A DNA stretch of 64,000 bases from Azospirillum fermentarium (GTDB lineage Bacteria > Pseudomonadota > Alphaproteobacteria > Azospirillales > Azospirillaceae): positions 124,001 to 188,000 of the forward strand of contig NZ_JAOQNH010000003.1 in the NCBI RefSeq assembly GCF_025961205.1. Direction: 5' to 3'. Positions 34,646 to 42,281 of the stretch are shown piece after piece. A program made the position numbers and the translations under genes. The notes beneath the pieces are model-generated. The model searched no databases. It was not told the origin of the DNA and saw only the letters and a program-made list of their open reading frames with translations. Each line of letters starts with the position of its first letter. Position 1 is the stretch's first letter.

Positions 34646-36841
34646 ATGACTGTTCAGGACACCCTGTCCCCGTCCGCCCCCTGGCGCGAACTGCGCTCCA
34701 CCGCCGCCGACTGGGACGCCGCCGATCCCGCCCTGTTGGGCACGCTGCTGGTCCACCAGCACCTGATCCGCGCGTTTGAAGAAAAGGTTCTGGAACTGGC
34801 GGGCCGCGGGCTGGTCCACGGCCCCGCCCATTCCTCGGTCGGGCAGGAGGGCGGGGCCGCCGGCTCGATCCTGCCGCTGCGCGCGTCGGACCAGATCAAC
34901 GGTTCCCACCGCGGCCACCACCAGTTTCTCGCCAAGGCGCTGGGGTACATCGGCCCGCAGCACCCCGATCCCCGCGCCGATCTCTCGGCGGATGTGAAGG
35001 GGCTGTTGCGCAAGACGCTGGCCGAGATCCTGGGTCTGGCCGAAGGCTTCTGCAAGGGCCGCGGCGGCTCCATGCATCTGCGCTGGGAAGAGGCGGGGGC
35101 GCTGGGCACCAACGCCATCGTCGGCGGCGGCGTGCCGCTGGCCGCCGGGGCCGCGTGGGCGCACCGCCGGGCCGAGACCGGCGACGTGGCGGTGACCTAT
35201 TTCGGCGACGGGGCGGTCAACATCGGCTCGGTGCTGGAAACCATGAATCTGGCGGCGGCGTGGCGCCTGCCCCTGTGCTTCTTCATCGAGAACAACCGCT
35301 ACGCCGTCGCCACCACGGTGGAGGAATCCACCGCCGAGCCGCGGCTGTCGGCCCGCGGGCTTGCCTTCGGCATTCCATCGTGGAAGGTGGACGGCATGGA
35401 CCCGCTGGCGGTCTATCTGGCCATGGAAGAGGCGCTGGCGGTCATGCGCACCGGCGGCGGCCCCACCATCATCGAGGCCGACGTCTACCGCTATTTCCAC
35501 CAGAACGGCCCGCTGCCCGGCAGCGCCTTCGGCTACCGCACCAAGGACGAGGAAAAGGCGTGGCGCGCCCGCGACCCCCTGGACCGCGTGGCGCGCGAGA
35601 TGACCAGCCGCGGCCTGCTGACCCACGACGACGTGGCGGGCTTGCGCGCCCGCTGCGTGGCGGCGATGGACGAGGCGGCGGCGGCCCTGCTGGACACCAG
35701 CGGCCCGGCCCCGCGCATCCGCCCCGAGCTGTGGCCGTCGCCCGATTTCCGCGATTACGGCATTCGCGGCGACCTGTCGGAAATGGCCGGCGTGCGCACG
35801 GCGGAGCAGGACAGCTTCACCGGCACGCTGGCCGAGCGTCCCTTCATCGACACCGTGGCCGACGTCATGCACCGGCGCATGGAAACCGACGACCGCGTCG
35901 TCGTGCTGGGCGAGGACATCCACCGGCTGAAGGGCGGCACCAACGGCGCCACCCGCGGTCTGGCCGCCGCCTTCCCCGGCCGGGTGCTGGGCACGCCCAT
36001 CAGCGAGAACGCCTTTGCCGGTCTGGCCGGCGGCATGGCGATGGACGGGCGGTACATCCCGGTGGTGGAATTCATGTACCCCGATTTCATGTGGGTGGCT
36101 GCCGATCAGGTGTTCAACCAGATCGCCAAGGCCCGCCACATGTTCGGCGGCGAGGGGATCATGCCGCTGGTGCTGCGCACCAAGATCGCCATGGGCACCG
36201 GCTACGGTTCCCAGCATTCCATGGACCCGGCCGGGATCTTCGCCACCTCGGTCGGCTGGCGCATCGTCGCCCCCTCCACGCCGTTCGATTACGTCGGGCT
36301 GATGAACAGCGCGCTGCGCTGCAAGGATCCGGTGCTGGTGCTGGAGCACGTTGATCTTTATGCCTCCAAGGGCCTGGCCCCGGTGGACGATCTCGACTAC
36401 TGCATCCCGTTCGGCAAGGCGCGGGTGGTGCGGGCGGGGACGGCCGCCACCGTGCTCACCTATTCCGCCATGGTCGCGCCGACGGTGGCCGCCGCCGGCC
36501 GGCTGGGCGTGGATGCCGAGGTGATCGACCTGCGCAGCCTGGACCGCGCCGGGCTGGACTGGGACACCATCGGCGCGTCGATCCGCAAGACCGGCAATGT
36601 GCTGATCGTGGAGCAGGGGTCCATCGGCACCTCGTACGGCGGGATGCTGGCCGATGAGATTCAGCGCCGCTTCTTCGATTGGCTGGACCAGCCGGTGCAG
36701 CGGGTTCACGGTGCCGAGGCATCGCCCAGCGTGTCCAAGGTGCTGGAAGCCGCCGCCGCCGCCGGCCCGCGGGAGATCGAGGACGGCCTGCGCCGCGTGA
36801 TGGCCGATCAGGGCCTGCCGCTGGCCCTGGCCGCCGAATAA
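34646..36841 (+). CDS. Thiamine-diphosphate E1 dehydrogenase, fused alpha and beta subunits
   Basis: 731 residues. The alpha half (about 1-340) has GRGGSMHLR and the ThDP motif YFGDGAVNIGSVLETMNLAA ending in ENN (about 185-217). The beta half (about 385-731) has VVVLGEDIHRLKGGTNGATRG, PISENAFAGLAGGMAMDG and a C-terminal transketolase-like domain. Pyruvate, branched-chain and acetoin dehydrogenases usually split these into two genes, so the fusion is notable though known elsewhere. It would decarboxylate a 2-oxoacid, or cleave a hydroxyketone or diketone, and pass the acyl group to E2 at 37350-38582. No lipoamide dehydrogenase (E3) is in the cluster, so that activity must come from elsewhere. 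Confidence 0.92.
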   Translation: MTVQDTLSPSAPWRELRSTAADWDAADPALLGTLLVHQHLIRAFEEKVLELAGRGLVHGPAHSSVGQEGGAAGSILPLRASDQINGSHRGHHQFLAKALGYIGPQHPDPRADLSADVKGLLRKTLAEILGLAEGFCKGRGGSMHLRWEEAGALGTNAIVGGGVPLAAGAAWAHRRAETGDVAVTYFGDGAVNIGSVLETMNLAAAWRLPLCFFIENNRYAVATTVEESTAEPRLSARGLAFGIPSWKVDGMDPLAVYLAMEEALAVMRTGGGPTIIEADVYRYFHQNGPLPGSAFGYRTKDEEKAWRARDPLDRVAREMTSRGLLTHDDVAGLRARCVAAMDEAAAALLDTSGPAPRIRPELWPSPDFRDYGIRGDLSEMAGVRTAEQDSFTGTLAERPFIDTVADVMHRRMETDDRVVVLGEDIHRLKGGTNGATRGLAAAFPGRVLGTPISENAFAGLAGGMAMDGRYIPVVEFMYPDFMWVAADQVFNQIAKARHMFGGEGIMPLVLRTKIAMGTGYGSQHSMDPAGIFATSVGWRIVAPSTPFDYVGLMNSALRCKDPVLVLEHVDLYASKGLAPVDDLDYCIPFGKARVVRAGTAATVLTYSAMVAPTVAAAGRLGVDAEVIDLRSLDRAGLDWDTIGASIRKTGNVLIVEQGSIGTSYGGMLADEIQRRFFDWLDQPVQRVHGAEASPSVSKVLEAAAAAGPREIEDGLRRVMADQGLPLALAAE

Positions 36842-36866
36842 ACCAATAGGGATAAGGAACGCACCG

Positions 36867-37346
36867 ATGAAGATGGTCGCCCCCATGGAGGTCGGTCTGT
36901 GCTGCACCGATCTCGACACCCTCGCCGCCTTTTACGTGGAGGTGCTGGGCTTCACCCAGGTCAACGTCATCACGGTCCCGCCGGACAAGGCGGCGGGCAC
37001 CGCGCTGTGCGATGCCGGCTACCGCGTGACGCGGCTGCAGTCGCCCTATGGCGAGCGCATCAAGCTGCTGCAGCCGGCCACCCCGGCGGCGGTGCGCGCG
37101 CCTGCCGCGCGCATTCTGGACGAGCGCAACGCCGCCTATCTGACCTTCATCGTCCATGACCTGCAAAGCGTGCTCGACCGGCTGCTGGCCCGCGGCGTGG
37201 ATCCCATGACCGGCCCCGCCATGCACGAGGTGCGCCCCGGCACCTATCTGGTGTTCGCCCGCGACCCCGAGGGCAACATCCTGGAATTCGTGCAGTACGC
37301 CGACGTCGCCGCCTACCGCCCCGATCTGGCGGGCGGGGGGCGCTGA
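36867..37346 (+). CDS. VOC (glyoxalase/dioxygenase fold) protein
   Basis: 159 residues forming the paired beta-alpha-beta-beta-beta modules of the VOC superfamily: VGLCCTDLDTLAAFYVEVLGF and AYLTFIVHDLQSVLDRLLARG, ending RDPEGNILEFVQY. The Glu in the last motif (LEF) is a usual metal ligand, but the first-strand His is missing (MEVGLCC), so the metal site is atypical. It lies between E1 and E2 with a 3-bp gap to E2, implying a step in the same pathway, such as isomerisation or cleavage of a dicarbonyl intermediate. Confidence 0.85.
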   Translation: MKMVAPMEVGLCCTDLDTLAAFYVEVLGFTQVNVITVPPDKAAGTALCDAGYRVTRLQSPYGERIKLLQPATPAAVRAPAARILDERNAAYLTFIVHDLQSVLDRLLARGVDPMTGPAMHEVRPGTYLVFARDPEGNILEFVQYADVAAYRPDLAGGGR

Positions 37347-37349
37347 GCC

Positions 37350-38582
37350 ATGGCCATCAGCATTCCGATGCCGGTGCTGTCCGCCGGCATGACCGAGGCG
37401 GCGGTGGCCCGCTGGCTGAAGGCCGAAGGCGACAGCATCGCCAGGGGCGAAGCCATCGCCGAGGTGGAAACCGACAAGGCCACCCTGGAGCTGGAGGCCG
37501 AGGCCGACGGCGTTCTGGGCCGCATCCTGGCCCCCGCCGGCACCACGGTGGCGGTGAACGCCGCCATCGCCCTGCTGCTGGCGCCGGGCGAGACGCTGCC
37601 CGCCGAAACGCCGGCCCCGGCCCCCGTGGTGGCTCTTCCCCCACCCGCGAACGAGAGCGTGCGGATCTTCGCCTCGCCACTTGCCCGGCGCGTCGCGCGG
37701 GACACGGGCGTGGCGCTGGAGGGGCTGACCGGCAGCGGCCCCCGTGGCCGCATCGTGCGGCGCGACGTGGAGGCGGCCCGTCCCGCGTCCATTCCCGCCC
37801 CGCTTCCCGTTGCCGCCCCGGTTGCGGCGGCCCCCGCGCCGGTTCCAGTGGCTCCCGAGGCGCCGCCGCCGGCCCCGGCCACCCCGGCGTATGGCGGGCC
37901 GCACGCGCGCATTCCGCACACCGCCATGCGGCGGGCCATCGCCCGGCGGCTGTCGGAGTCCAAGCGCACCATCCCCCATTTCTACCTGTCGTCGGATCTG
38001 GAGCTTGACGCGCTGCTGGCCCTGCGCGCCACGCTCAACGAGCGGCTGGCGGGCGAGGGCAAGCTGTCGGTCAACGACTTCATCGTCAAGGCCGCCGCCC
38101 TGGCCCTGCGCCAGGTGCCGGATGCGAACGCCGTCTGGACCGACGACGCGGTGCTGCGGCTGGAGGATGTGGATGTCTGCGTGGCCGTGGCGACCGACGG
38201 CGGCCTCATCACGCCGGTGGTGCGCCACGCCGATGCCAAGGGCCTCGCCGGCATTTCCCGCGACGTGAAGGATCTGGCGGCCCGCGCCCGCGCCGGTTCC
38301 CTGAAGCCCGAGGAATACCAGGGCGGCGGCTTCACCATCTCCAATCTGGGCATGTACGGGGTGGGGCGGTTCGCCGCCATCATCAACCCGCCGCAAAGCT
38401 GCATCCTGGCGGTGGGGGCGGCGGAGCGCAAACCCGTGGTCCACGGCGACGCGGTGGAGATCCGCACCATCATGACCGTCACCCTGTCGGTCGATCACCG
38501 TTCGGTGGACGGTGCCGTCGGCGCCCGCTTCCTCGCCGCCCTCAAGACCATCGTGGAGGAGCCGCTGCGGCTGATGCTGTGA
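37350..38582 (+). CDS. Dihydrolipoamide acyltransferase (E2) of a 2-oxoacid/acetoin-type dehydrogenase
   Basis: 410 residues. An N-terminal lipoyl domain (about 1-78) carries the lipoylated Lys43 in EVETDKATLELE. A peripheral-subunit-binding domain follows (about 107-142, FASPLARRVARDTGVAL), then a Pro/Ala linker and the catalytic acyltransferase domain with the active-site His in DHRSVDGAVGARFL. It accepts the acyl group from the fused E1 and transfers it to CoA. One lipoyl domain and one E3-binding domain are the usual arrangement. The stop overlaps a longer, unlikely frame of the next gene. Confidence 0.93.
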   Translation: MAISIPMPVLSAGMTEAAVARWLKAEGDSIARGEAIAEVETDKATLELEAEADGVLGRILAPAGTTVAVNAAIALLLAPGETLPAETPAPAPVVALPPPANESVRIFASPLARRVARDTGVALEGLTGSGPRGRIVRRDVEAARPASIPAPLPVAAPVAAAPAPVPVAPEAPPPAPATPAYGGPHARIPHTAMRRAIARRLSESKRTIPHFYLSSDLELDALLALRATLNERLAGEGKLSVNDFIVKAAALALRQVPDANAVWTDDAVLRLEDVDVCVAVATDGGLITPVVRHADAKGLAGISRDVKDLAARARAGSLKPEEYQGGGFTISNLGMYGVGRFAAIINPPQSCILAVGAAERKPVVHGDAVEIRTIMTVTLSVDHRSVDGAVGARFLAALKTIVEEPLRLML

Positions 38583-38626
38583 CGCTGCGCGCTCCCCGTT
38601 CCCTCATGTTCCCGGAGACATTCGTC

Positions 38627-40075
38627 ATGCTGACCGACCCCGGCCTGCTGCGCCGGCAGTGCTTCATCGACGGCCAATGGGTGGACGCCGATGCCGGCGG
38701 CACCATCGCCGTCACCAACCCCGCCGACGGCTCCACCCTCGCCACCGTTCCCGACGCCGGGGCCGCCGAGACCCGCCGCGCCATCGACGCCGCGGCCCGC
38801 GCGTTCGACCGCTGGAAGCGCACCACCGCCAAGGAACGCGCCGCCGTCCTGCGCCGCTGGTTCGACCTGATCGTGCAGAATCAGGAGGATCTGGCGGTGC
38901 TGATGACCGCCGAACAGGGCAAGCCCCTGGCCGAGGCCCGCGGCGAGATCGCTTACGCCGCGTCCTTCATCGAATGGTTCGCGGAAGAGGCCAAGCGCGC
39001 CTATGGCGACGTCATCCCCTCGCCCCGCGCCGACGCGCGGCTGCTGGCGATCCGCCAGCCCATCGGGGTGACCGCTGCGATTACGCCGTGGAACTTCCCC
39101 GCCGCCATGATCACGCGCAAGGCCGGGCCGGCGCTGGCCGCCGGCTGCACCATGGTGCTGAAACCGGCGGCCCAGACGCCGCTGTCGGCGTTGGCGCTGG
39201 CGGTGCTGGCCGAACGGGCCGGCGTGCCGCCCGGCGTGTTCAACGTGGTGACCGGCGGTGCCGCCGCCATCGGTGGCGCGTTGACCGCCAGCCCGGTGGT
39301 GCGCAAGCTGAGCTTCACCGGATCGACCGCGGTGGGCAAGACGCTGATGGCCCAGTGCGCCGGCACGGTGAAGAAGGTGTCCATGGAGCTGGGCGGCAAC
39401 GCGCCGTTCATCGTGTTCGACGACGCCGACATCGACGCGGCGGTGCAGGGCGCCATCGCGTCCAAATACCGCAACGCCGGCCAGACCTGCGTGTGCGTCA
39501 ACCGCTTCCTGGTGCAGGATGGGGTGTACGAAGCGTTCGCCGCCCGGCTGGCCGCCGCGGTGGCCGATCTGAAAGTGGGGGCCGGCAGCGAACCGGGGGT
39601 GACCCAGGGGCCGCTGATCGATGAACGCGCGGTGGCGAAGGTGGAATCCCACGTGGCCGACGCGGTGTCCAAGGGGGCGGCGGTGCGGGCCGGCGGGCGC
39701 CGCCACGCGCTGGGCGGCACCTTCTTCGAACCGACGGTGCTGACCGGCATGACCCCGGACATGGTGATCGCCCGTGATGAGACCTTCGGCCCGGTGGCGG
39801 CCCTGTTCCCCTTCCGCACGGAAGAGGAGGCGATCCGGCTGGCCAACGACACCGAATACGGGCTGGCCGGCTATCTCTACACCCGCGACCTGGGCCGCGC
39901 GCTGCGGGTGATGGAGGCGCTGGAATACGGCATGGTCGGCATCAACACCGGCCTGATTTCCAACGAGGTCGCCCCCTTCGGCGGGGTGAAGGAATCCGGT
40001 ATCGGCCGCGAAGGCTCCCGTTACGGCCTGGACGAGTATATGGAGATCAAATACGCCTGCATCGCCGGGCTGTGA
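38627..40075 (+). CDS. NAD(P)-dependent aldehyde dehydrogenase, succinate-semialdehyde type
   Basis: 482 residues, the usual length for GabD-like enzymes. Cofactor loop TPWNFPAAMITRKAGPALA, FTGSTAVGK, catalytic Glu in MELGGNAP, catalytic Cys in NAGQTCVCVNR (two Cys, also typical of SSADH), and C-terminal PFGGVKESGIGREGSRYG. The ATG at 38627 is favoured by CCGGAGA nine bases upstream; the upstream alternative (38579) overlaps E2. As the last gene it probably oxidises the aldehyde released by the preceding cleavage reactions. A perfect terminator follows. Confidence 0.92.
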   Translation: MLTDPGLLRRQCFIDGQWVDADAGGTIAVTNPADGSTLATVPDAGAAETRRAIDAAARAFDRWKRTTAKERAAVLRRWFDLIVQNQEDLAVLMTAEQGKPLAEARGEIAYAASFIEWFAEEAKRAYGDVIPSPRADARLLAIRQPIGVTAAITPWNFPAAMITRKAGPALAAGCTMVLKPAAQTPLSALALAVLAERAGVPPGVFNVVTGGAAAIGGALTASPVVRKLSFTGSTAVGKTLMAQCAGTVKKVSMELGGNAPFIVFDDADIDAAVQGAIASKYRNAGQTCVCVNRFLVQDGVYEAFAARLAAAVADLKVGAGSEPGVTQGPLIDERAVAKVESHVADAVSKGAAVRAGGRRHALGGTFFEPTVLTGMTPDMVIARDETFGPVAALFPFRTEEEAIRLANDTEYGLAGYLYTRDLGRALRVMEALEYGMVGINTGLISNEVAPFGGVKESGIGREGSRYGLDEYMEIKYACIAGL

Positions 40076-40093
40076 TCCCTGCGCAATCGGAAA

Positions 40094-40119
40094 GGGCCGC
40101 CGGTTCCGGCGGCCCTTTT
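40094..40119. terminator. Bidirectional intrinsic terminator
   Basis: A GGGCCGCCGG/CCGGCGGCCC stem is flanked by AAA on one side and TTTT on the other, so it can end both the plus-strand dehydrogenase operon and the convergent FadR-type gene. Confidence 0.85.
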
Positions 40120-40124
40120 GGCCG

Positions 40125-40850
40125 TTACGGCTCCACCGACGGGCTGACCTGATAGAGCCGCAGCCGCGCCCCGGCGTTGGTCAGGTGCTGGGCCGCGGCC
40201 TCGCGCGCCTGGGCCTCGTCGCGCTCGGCTATGGCCTTGTAGATCGCCTCGTGCTCCTTGTGGACGGCGGCGGTCAGGCCGGCGTGGCGGGCGGTGTTGG
40301 TGCGGGCGATGCGGATCAGCCGGCGCACCTGGGATTCCAGATACTCGCCGAACTGCTGGACATAGGGGTTGTGGCTGGCCTTGAGGATGGCGCTGTGGAA
40401 CTGCATGTCCTCGTTCACGCCGTTCTCACCCGCCTTTATGGCCTGGGCCAGCGCGTCCAGCGCGGCGCGGATCTCGGCCAGTTCGGCATCGGTGCGGCGG
40501 GCGGCGGCAAGCTGCGTCGCCACCACCTCCACCGACATCAGGAATTCCAGCACCAGATCCAGTTCGTGGGAATCCTGCAGATTGGGCTGCAGGCGGAACA
40601 CCCGGTTGCCCTCCGGGCTGACGAACTGGCCGCGCCCCTGCTGGGAGGTGACCAGCCCCTCCGACTTCAGCAGCGACAGCGCCTCGCGCACCACCGAGCG
40701 GCTGACGCCGTAGGTGGCGCACAGCTCGTGCTGGGTCGGCAACTGCTCGCCGGGACGAAGCTCGCCGGCCTCGATGGACTGGCGCAGGCGCCGCGCCAAT
40801 TCGTCGGGCAGGCTGCCGTTCCGTTCGATCACGCCATTCTTCTCAAGCAT
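40125..40850 (-). CDS. FadR-subfamily GntR transcriptional regulator
   Basis: 241 residues. A winged-helix domain (about 10-75: ELARRLRQSIEAGELRPGEQ, TYGVSRSVVREALSLLKSEG, GRGQFV) is followed by an all-helical FCD ligand domain (about 90-230) with His residues of a probable metal site in MQFHSAILKASHN and KEHEAIYKAI. The ATG at 40850 follows CCGGGGACGGGC. It converges on the catabolic operon. A TTGTCTGATAA-like site lies about 75 bp upstream of its own start and closely related sites occur before two operons of the locus, so it is probably an autoregulated repressor relieved by a pathway acid. The ligand is unknown. Confidence 0.92.
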   Translation of the reverse strand: MLEKNGVIERNGSLPDELARRLRQSIEAGELRPGEQLPTQHELCATYGVSRSVVREALSLLKSEGLVTSQQGRGQFVSPEGNRVFRLQPNLQDSHELDLVLEFLMSVEVVATQLAAARRTDAELAEIRAALDALAQAIKAGENGVNEDMQFHSAILKASHNPYVQQFGEYLESQVRRLIRIARTNTARHAGLTAAVHKEHEAIYKAIAERDEAQAREAAAQHLTNAGARLRLYQVSPSVEP

Positions 40851-40923
40851 GCCCGTCCCCGGATGCGGCGCGGGCCGCATCGTCTTATGTGAGTGTTCGT
40901 TTCCGGCCCGGTCAGAGGTCCGA

Positions 40924-40934
40924 TTATCAGACAA
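40924..40934. promoter_or_regulatory. Putative FadR-family operator, site 3 (autoregulation)
   Basis: TTATCAGACAA differs from site 2 (TTGTCAGACAA) by one base. Its flank ACAAGCATA repeats the flank of site 1. It lies about 75 bp upstream of the FadR-type start codon. Confidence 0.6.
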
Positions 40935-41122
40935 GCATACCGGATATCCCCGCGCTTGCAAAGACCGCCGCCGGCCTCCGCTCGCGGCGATGGAGAAAAA
41001 GAGCATGGCGGCGTGCTTTTTTGGAGTCCTCCCGTGCGCTCCCGCTGCCCGGTGCGATGCACGCCCGGCGGCGGTGGCCGCACGCACCAGACAAAAAGCG
41101 ATTGCTCAGAATTTCGCCGCTG

Positions 41123-41146
41123 TGTATGGTCAATCAATCCATACAA
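41123..41146. promoter_or_regulatory. Inverted repeat before lrgA-like gene, shared motif with hemA upstream region
   Basis: TGTATGG and CCATACA form perfect 7-bp arms around a 9-bp spacer, ending 19 bp before the GTG start. The segment CAATCAATCCATACAA (41131-41146) recurs with one mismatch, inverted, at 45388-45403 in front of hemA. Confidence 0.5.
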
Positions 41147-41164
41147 AATGATAGGAGCGGATCG

Positions 41165-41542
41165 GTGAACGCCCTTCAATCCATCGGCGTGTTGCTGGGG
41201 TGCCAGTTGGCGGGGGAGGTGGCGGTGCGGCTCCTGGCCGTGCCGCTGCCGGGCGCGGTGGTCGGCTGCGTCCTGCTGTTCGCCCTGCTGACCGTGCGGG
41301 CCGGGGTGCCCGGCGGGCTGAAGACGATGGCGGACGGGCTGCTGCGCTATCTGCCGGTGATGTTCGTGCCCGCCGGGGTCGGGGTGATGGCCGATGCCGA
41401 GCGCGTGCGTGATGAATGGCTGGCGCTGCTGACCGTGCTGGTGCTGGGCACCGTGGTCACCGCCGCCGTCACGCTGTGGAGCTTCGATGTCATGGCGCGC
41501 GCCGTGGACCGGCGGGCGGGGGCGGGCGATGACCGGCGCTGA
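41165..41542 (+). CDS. LrgA/CidA family holin-like membrane protein
   Basis: 125 residues with four membrane helices: GVLLGCQLAGEVAVRLLAVPLPG, VVGCVLLFALLTVR, LPVMFVPAGVGVM and LLTVLVLGTVVTAAVTLW. PLPGAVVGCVLLF and FVPAGVGVM are family landmarks. The start is GTG at 41165 with AGGAG upstream. It overlaps the LrgB-like gene by 14 bp. LrgA/CidA with LrgB/CidB is implicated in murein hydrolase control or in pyruvate and other organic-acid transport in different bacteria; which applies here cannot be told. Confidence 0.9.
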   Translation: MNALQSIGVLLGCQLAGEVAVRLLAVPLPGAVVGCVLLFALLTVRAGVPGGLKTMADGLLRYLPVMFVPAGVGVMADAERVRDEWLALLTVLVLGTVVTAAVTLWSFDVMARAVDRRAGAGDDRR

Positions 41543-42245
41543 TGCGTGGGGGGGGCTGCTGGCCTCTCCCTTGCCGTGGATGGCGGCGACCGTCGGCGCC
41601 TTTTTGCTGGCGCTGGAGGTGCACCGGCGCAGCGGCGGCCACGCCCTGACCCAGCCGGTGGCGCTGGCGGTGGCCCTGCTGATCGGGATGCTGGTGGTGA
41701 CCGGCGTGCCGGTCCAGACCTACACCCAGGGAACCGCACCGCTGCGCTTCCTGCTGGGGCCGGCGACGGTGGCGCTGGCGGTGCCCATGTACGAGCAGCG
41801 CCGCCTGATCGCGCGCACATGGCTGCCCATCGGCGTGGCGCTGCTGGCCGGGTGCGTGACGGCGGTGGTGTCGGTGGTGGGGCTGGCGTGGGCGACGGGG
41901 CTGAGCGGAACCATGATGCTGTCGCTCAGCCCGAAATCGGCCACCATGCCCATCGCCATGGAGGTGTCGGCCAAGATCGGCGGCCTGTCCACCCTGACCA
42001 TGGTGTTCGTCATGGCGACGGGGCTGGTGGGAACGGCGCTGGCCGGCCCCCTGCGCCGTCTGGCACCGGGGGACGACGGGCGGGGGATGGGCTTTACCCT
42101 GGGGCTGGCGGCCCACGGGATCGGCATCGGGCGGGCGTTCCAGATCAGCCCGGCGGCCGGTGTGTTCGCCGGGCTGGCCATGGCCCTGAACGGCATCGCC
42201 ACCGCGGTGCTGACGCCGCTGATCCTCACACTGCTGCGGATCTAG
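41529..42245 (+). CDS. LrgB/CidB family membrane protein
   Basis: 238 residues with about seven to eight hydrophobic segments. LGPATVALAVPMYEQRRLI, SLSPKSATMPIAMEVSAKIGG and AAHGIGIGRAFQ match the LrgB family closely. It partners with the LrgA-like protein encoded just upstream (14-bp overlap, likely translationally coupled). The gene converges on the MocR-type regulator 36 bp away. Confidence 0.92.
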   Translation: MTGADAWGGLLASPLPWMAATVGAFLLALEVHRRSGGHALTQPVALAVALLIGMLVVTGVPVQTYTQGTAPLRFLLGPATVALAVPMYEQRRLIARTWLPIGVALLAGCVTAVVSVVGLAWATGLSGTMMLSLSPKSATMPIAMEVSAKIGGLSTLTMVFVMATGLVGTALAGPLRRLAPGDDGRGMGFTLGLAAHGIGIGRAFQISPAAGVFAGLAMALNGIATAVLTPLILTLLRI

Positions 42246-42281
42246 GTCTTTGGTTTCCCCCCCGTGTGAGTCACCGTGCCG

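Larger units (their letters stand above)
40851..41164. other. Divergent intergenic region between FadR-type and lrgA-like genes
   Basis: 314 bp holding the site-3 palindrome (40924-40934) near the regulator side and an inverted repeat (41123-41145) just before the lrgA-like start. Open frames here on both strands lack ribosome sites and are not convincing genes. Confidence 0.6.
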
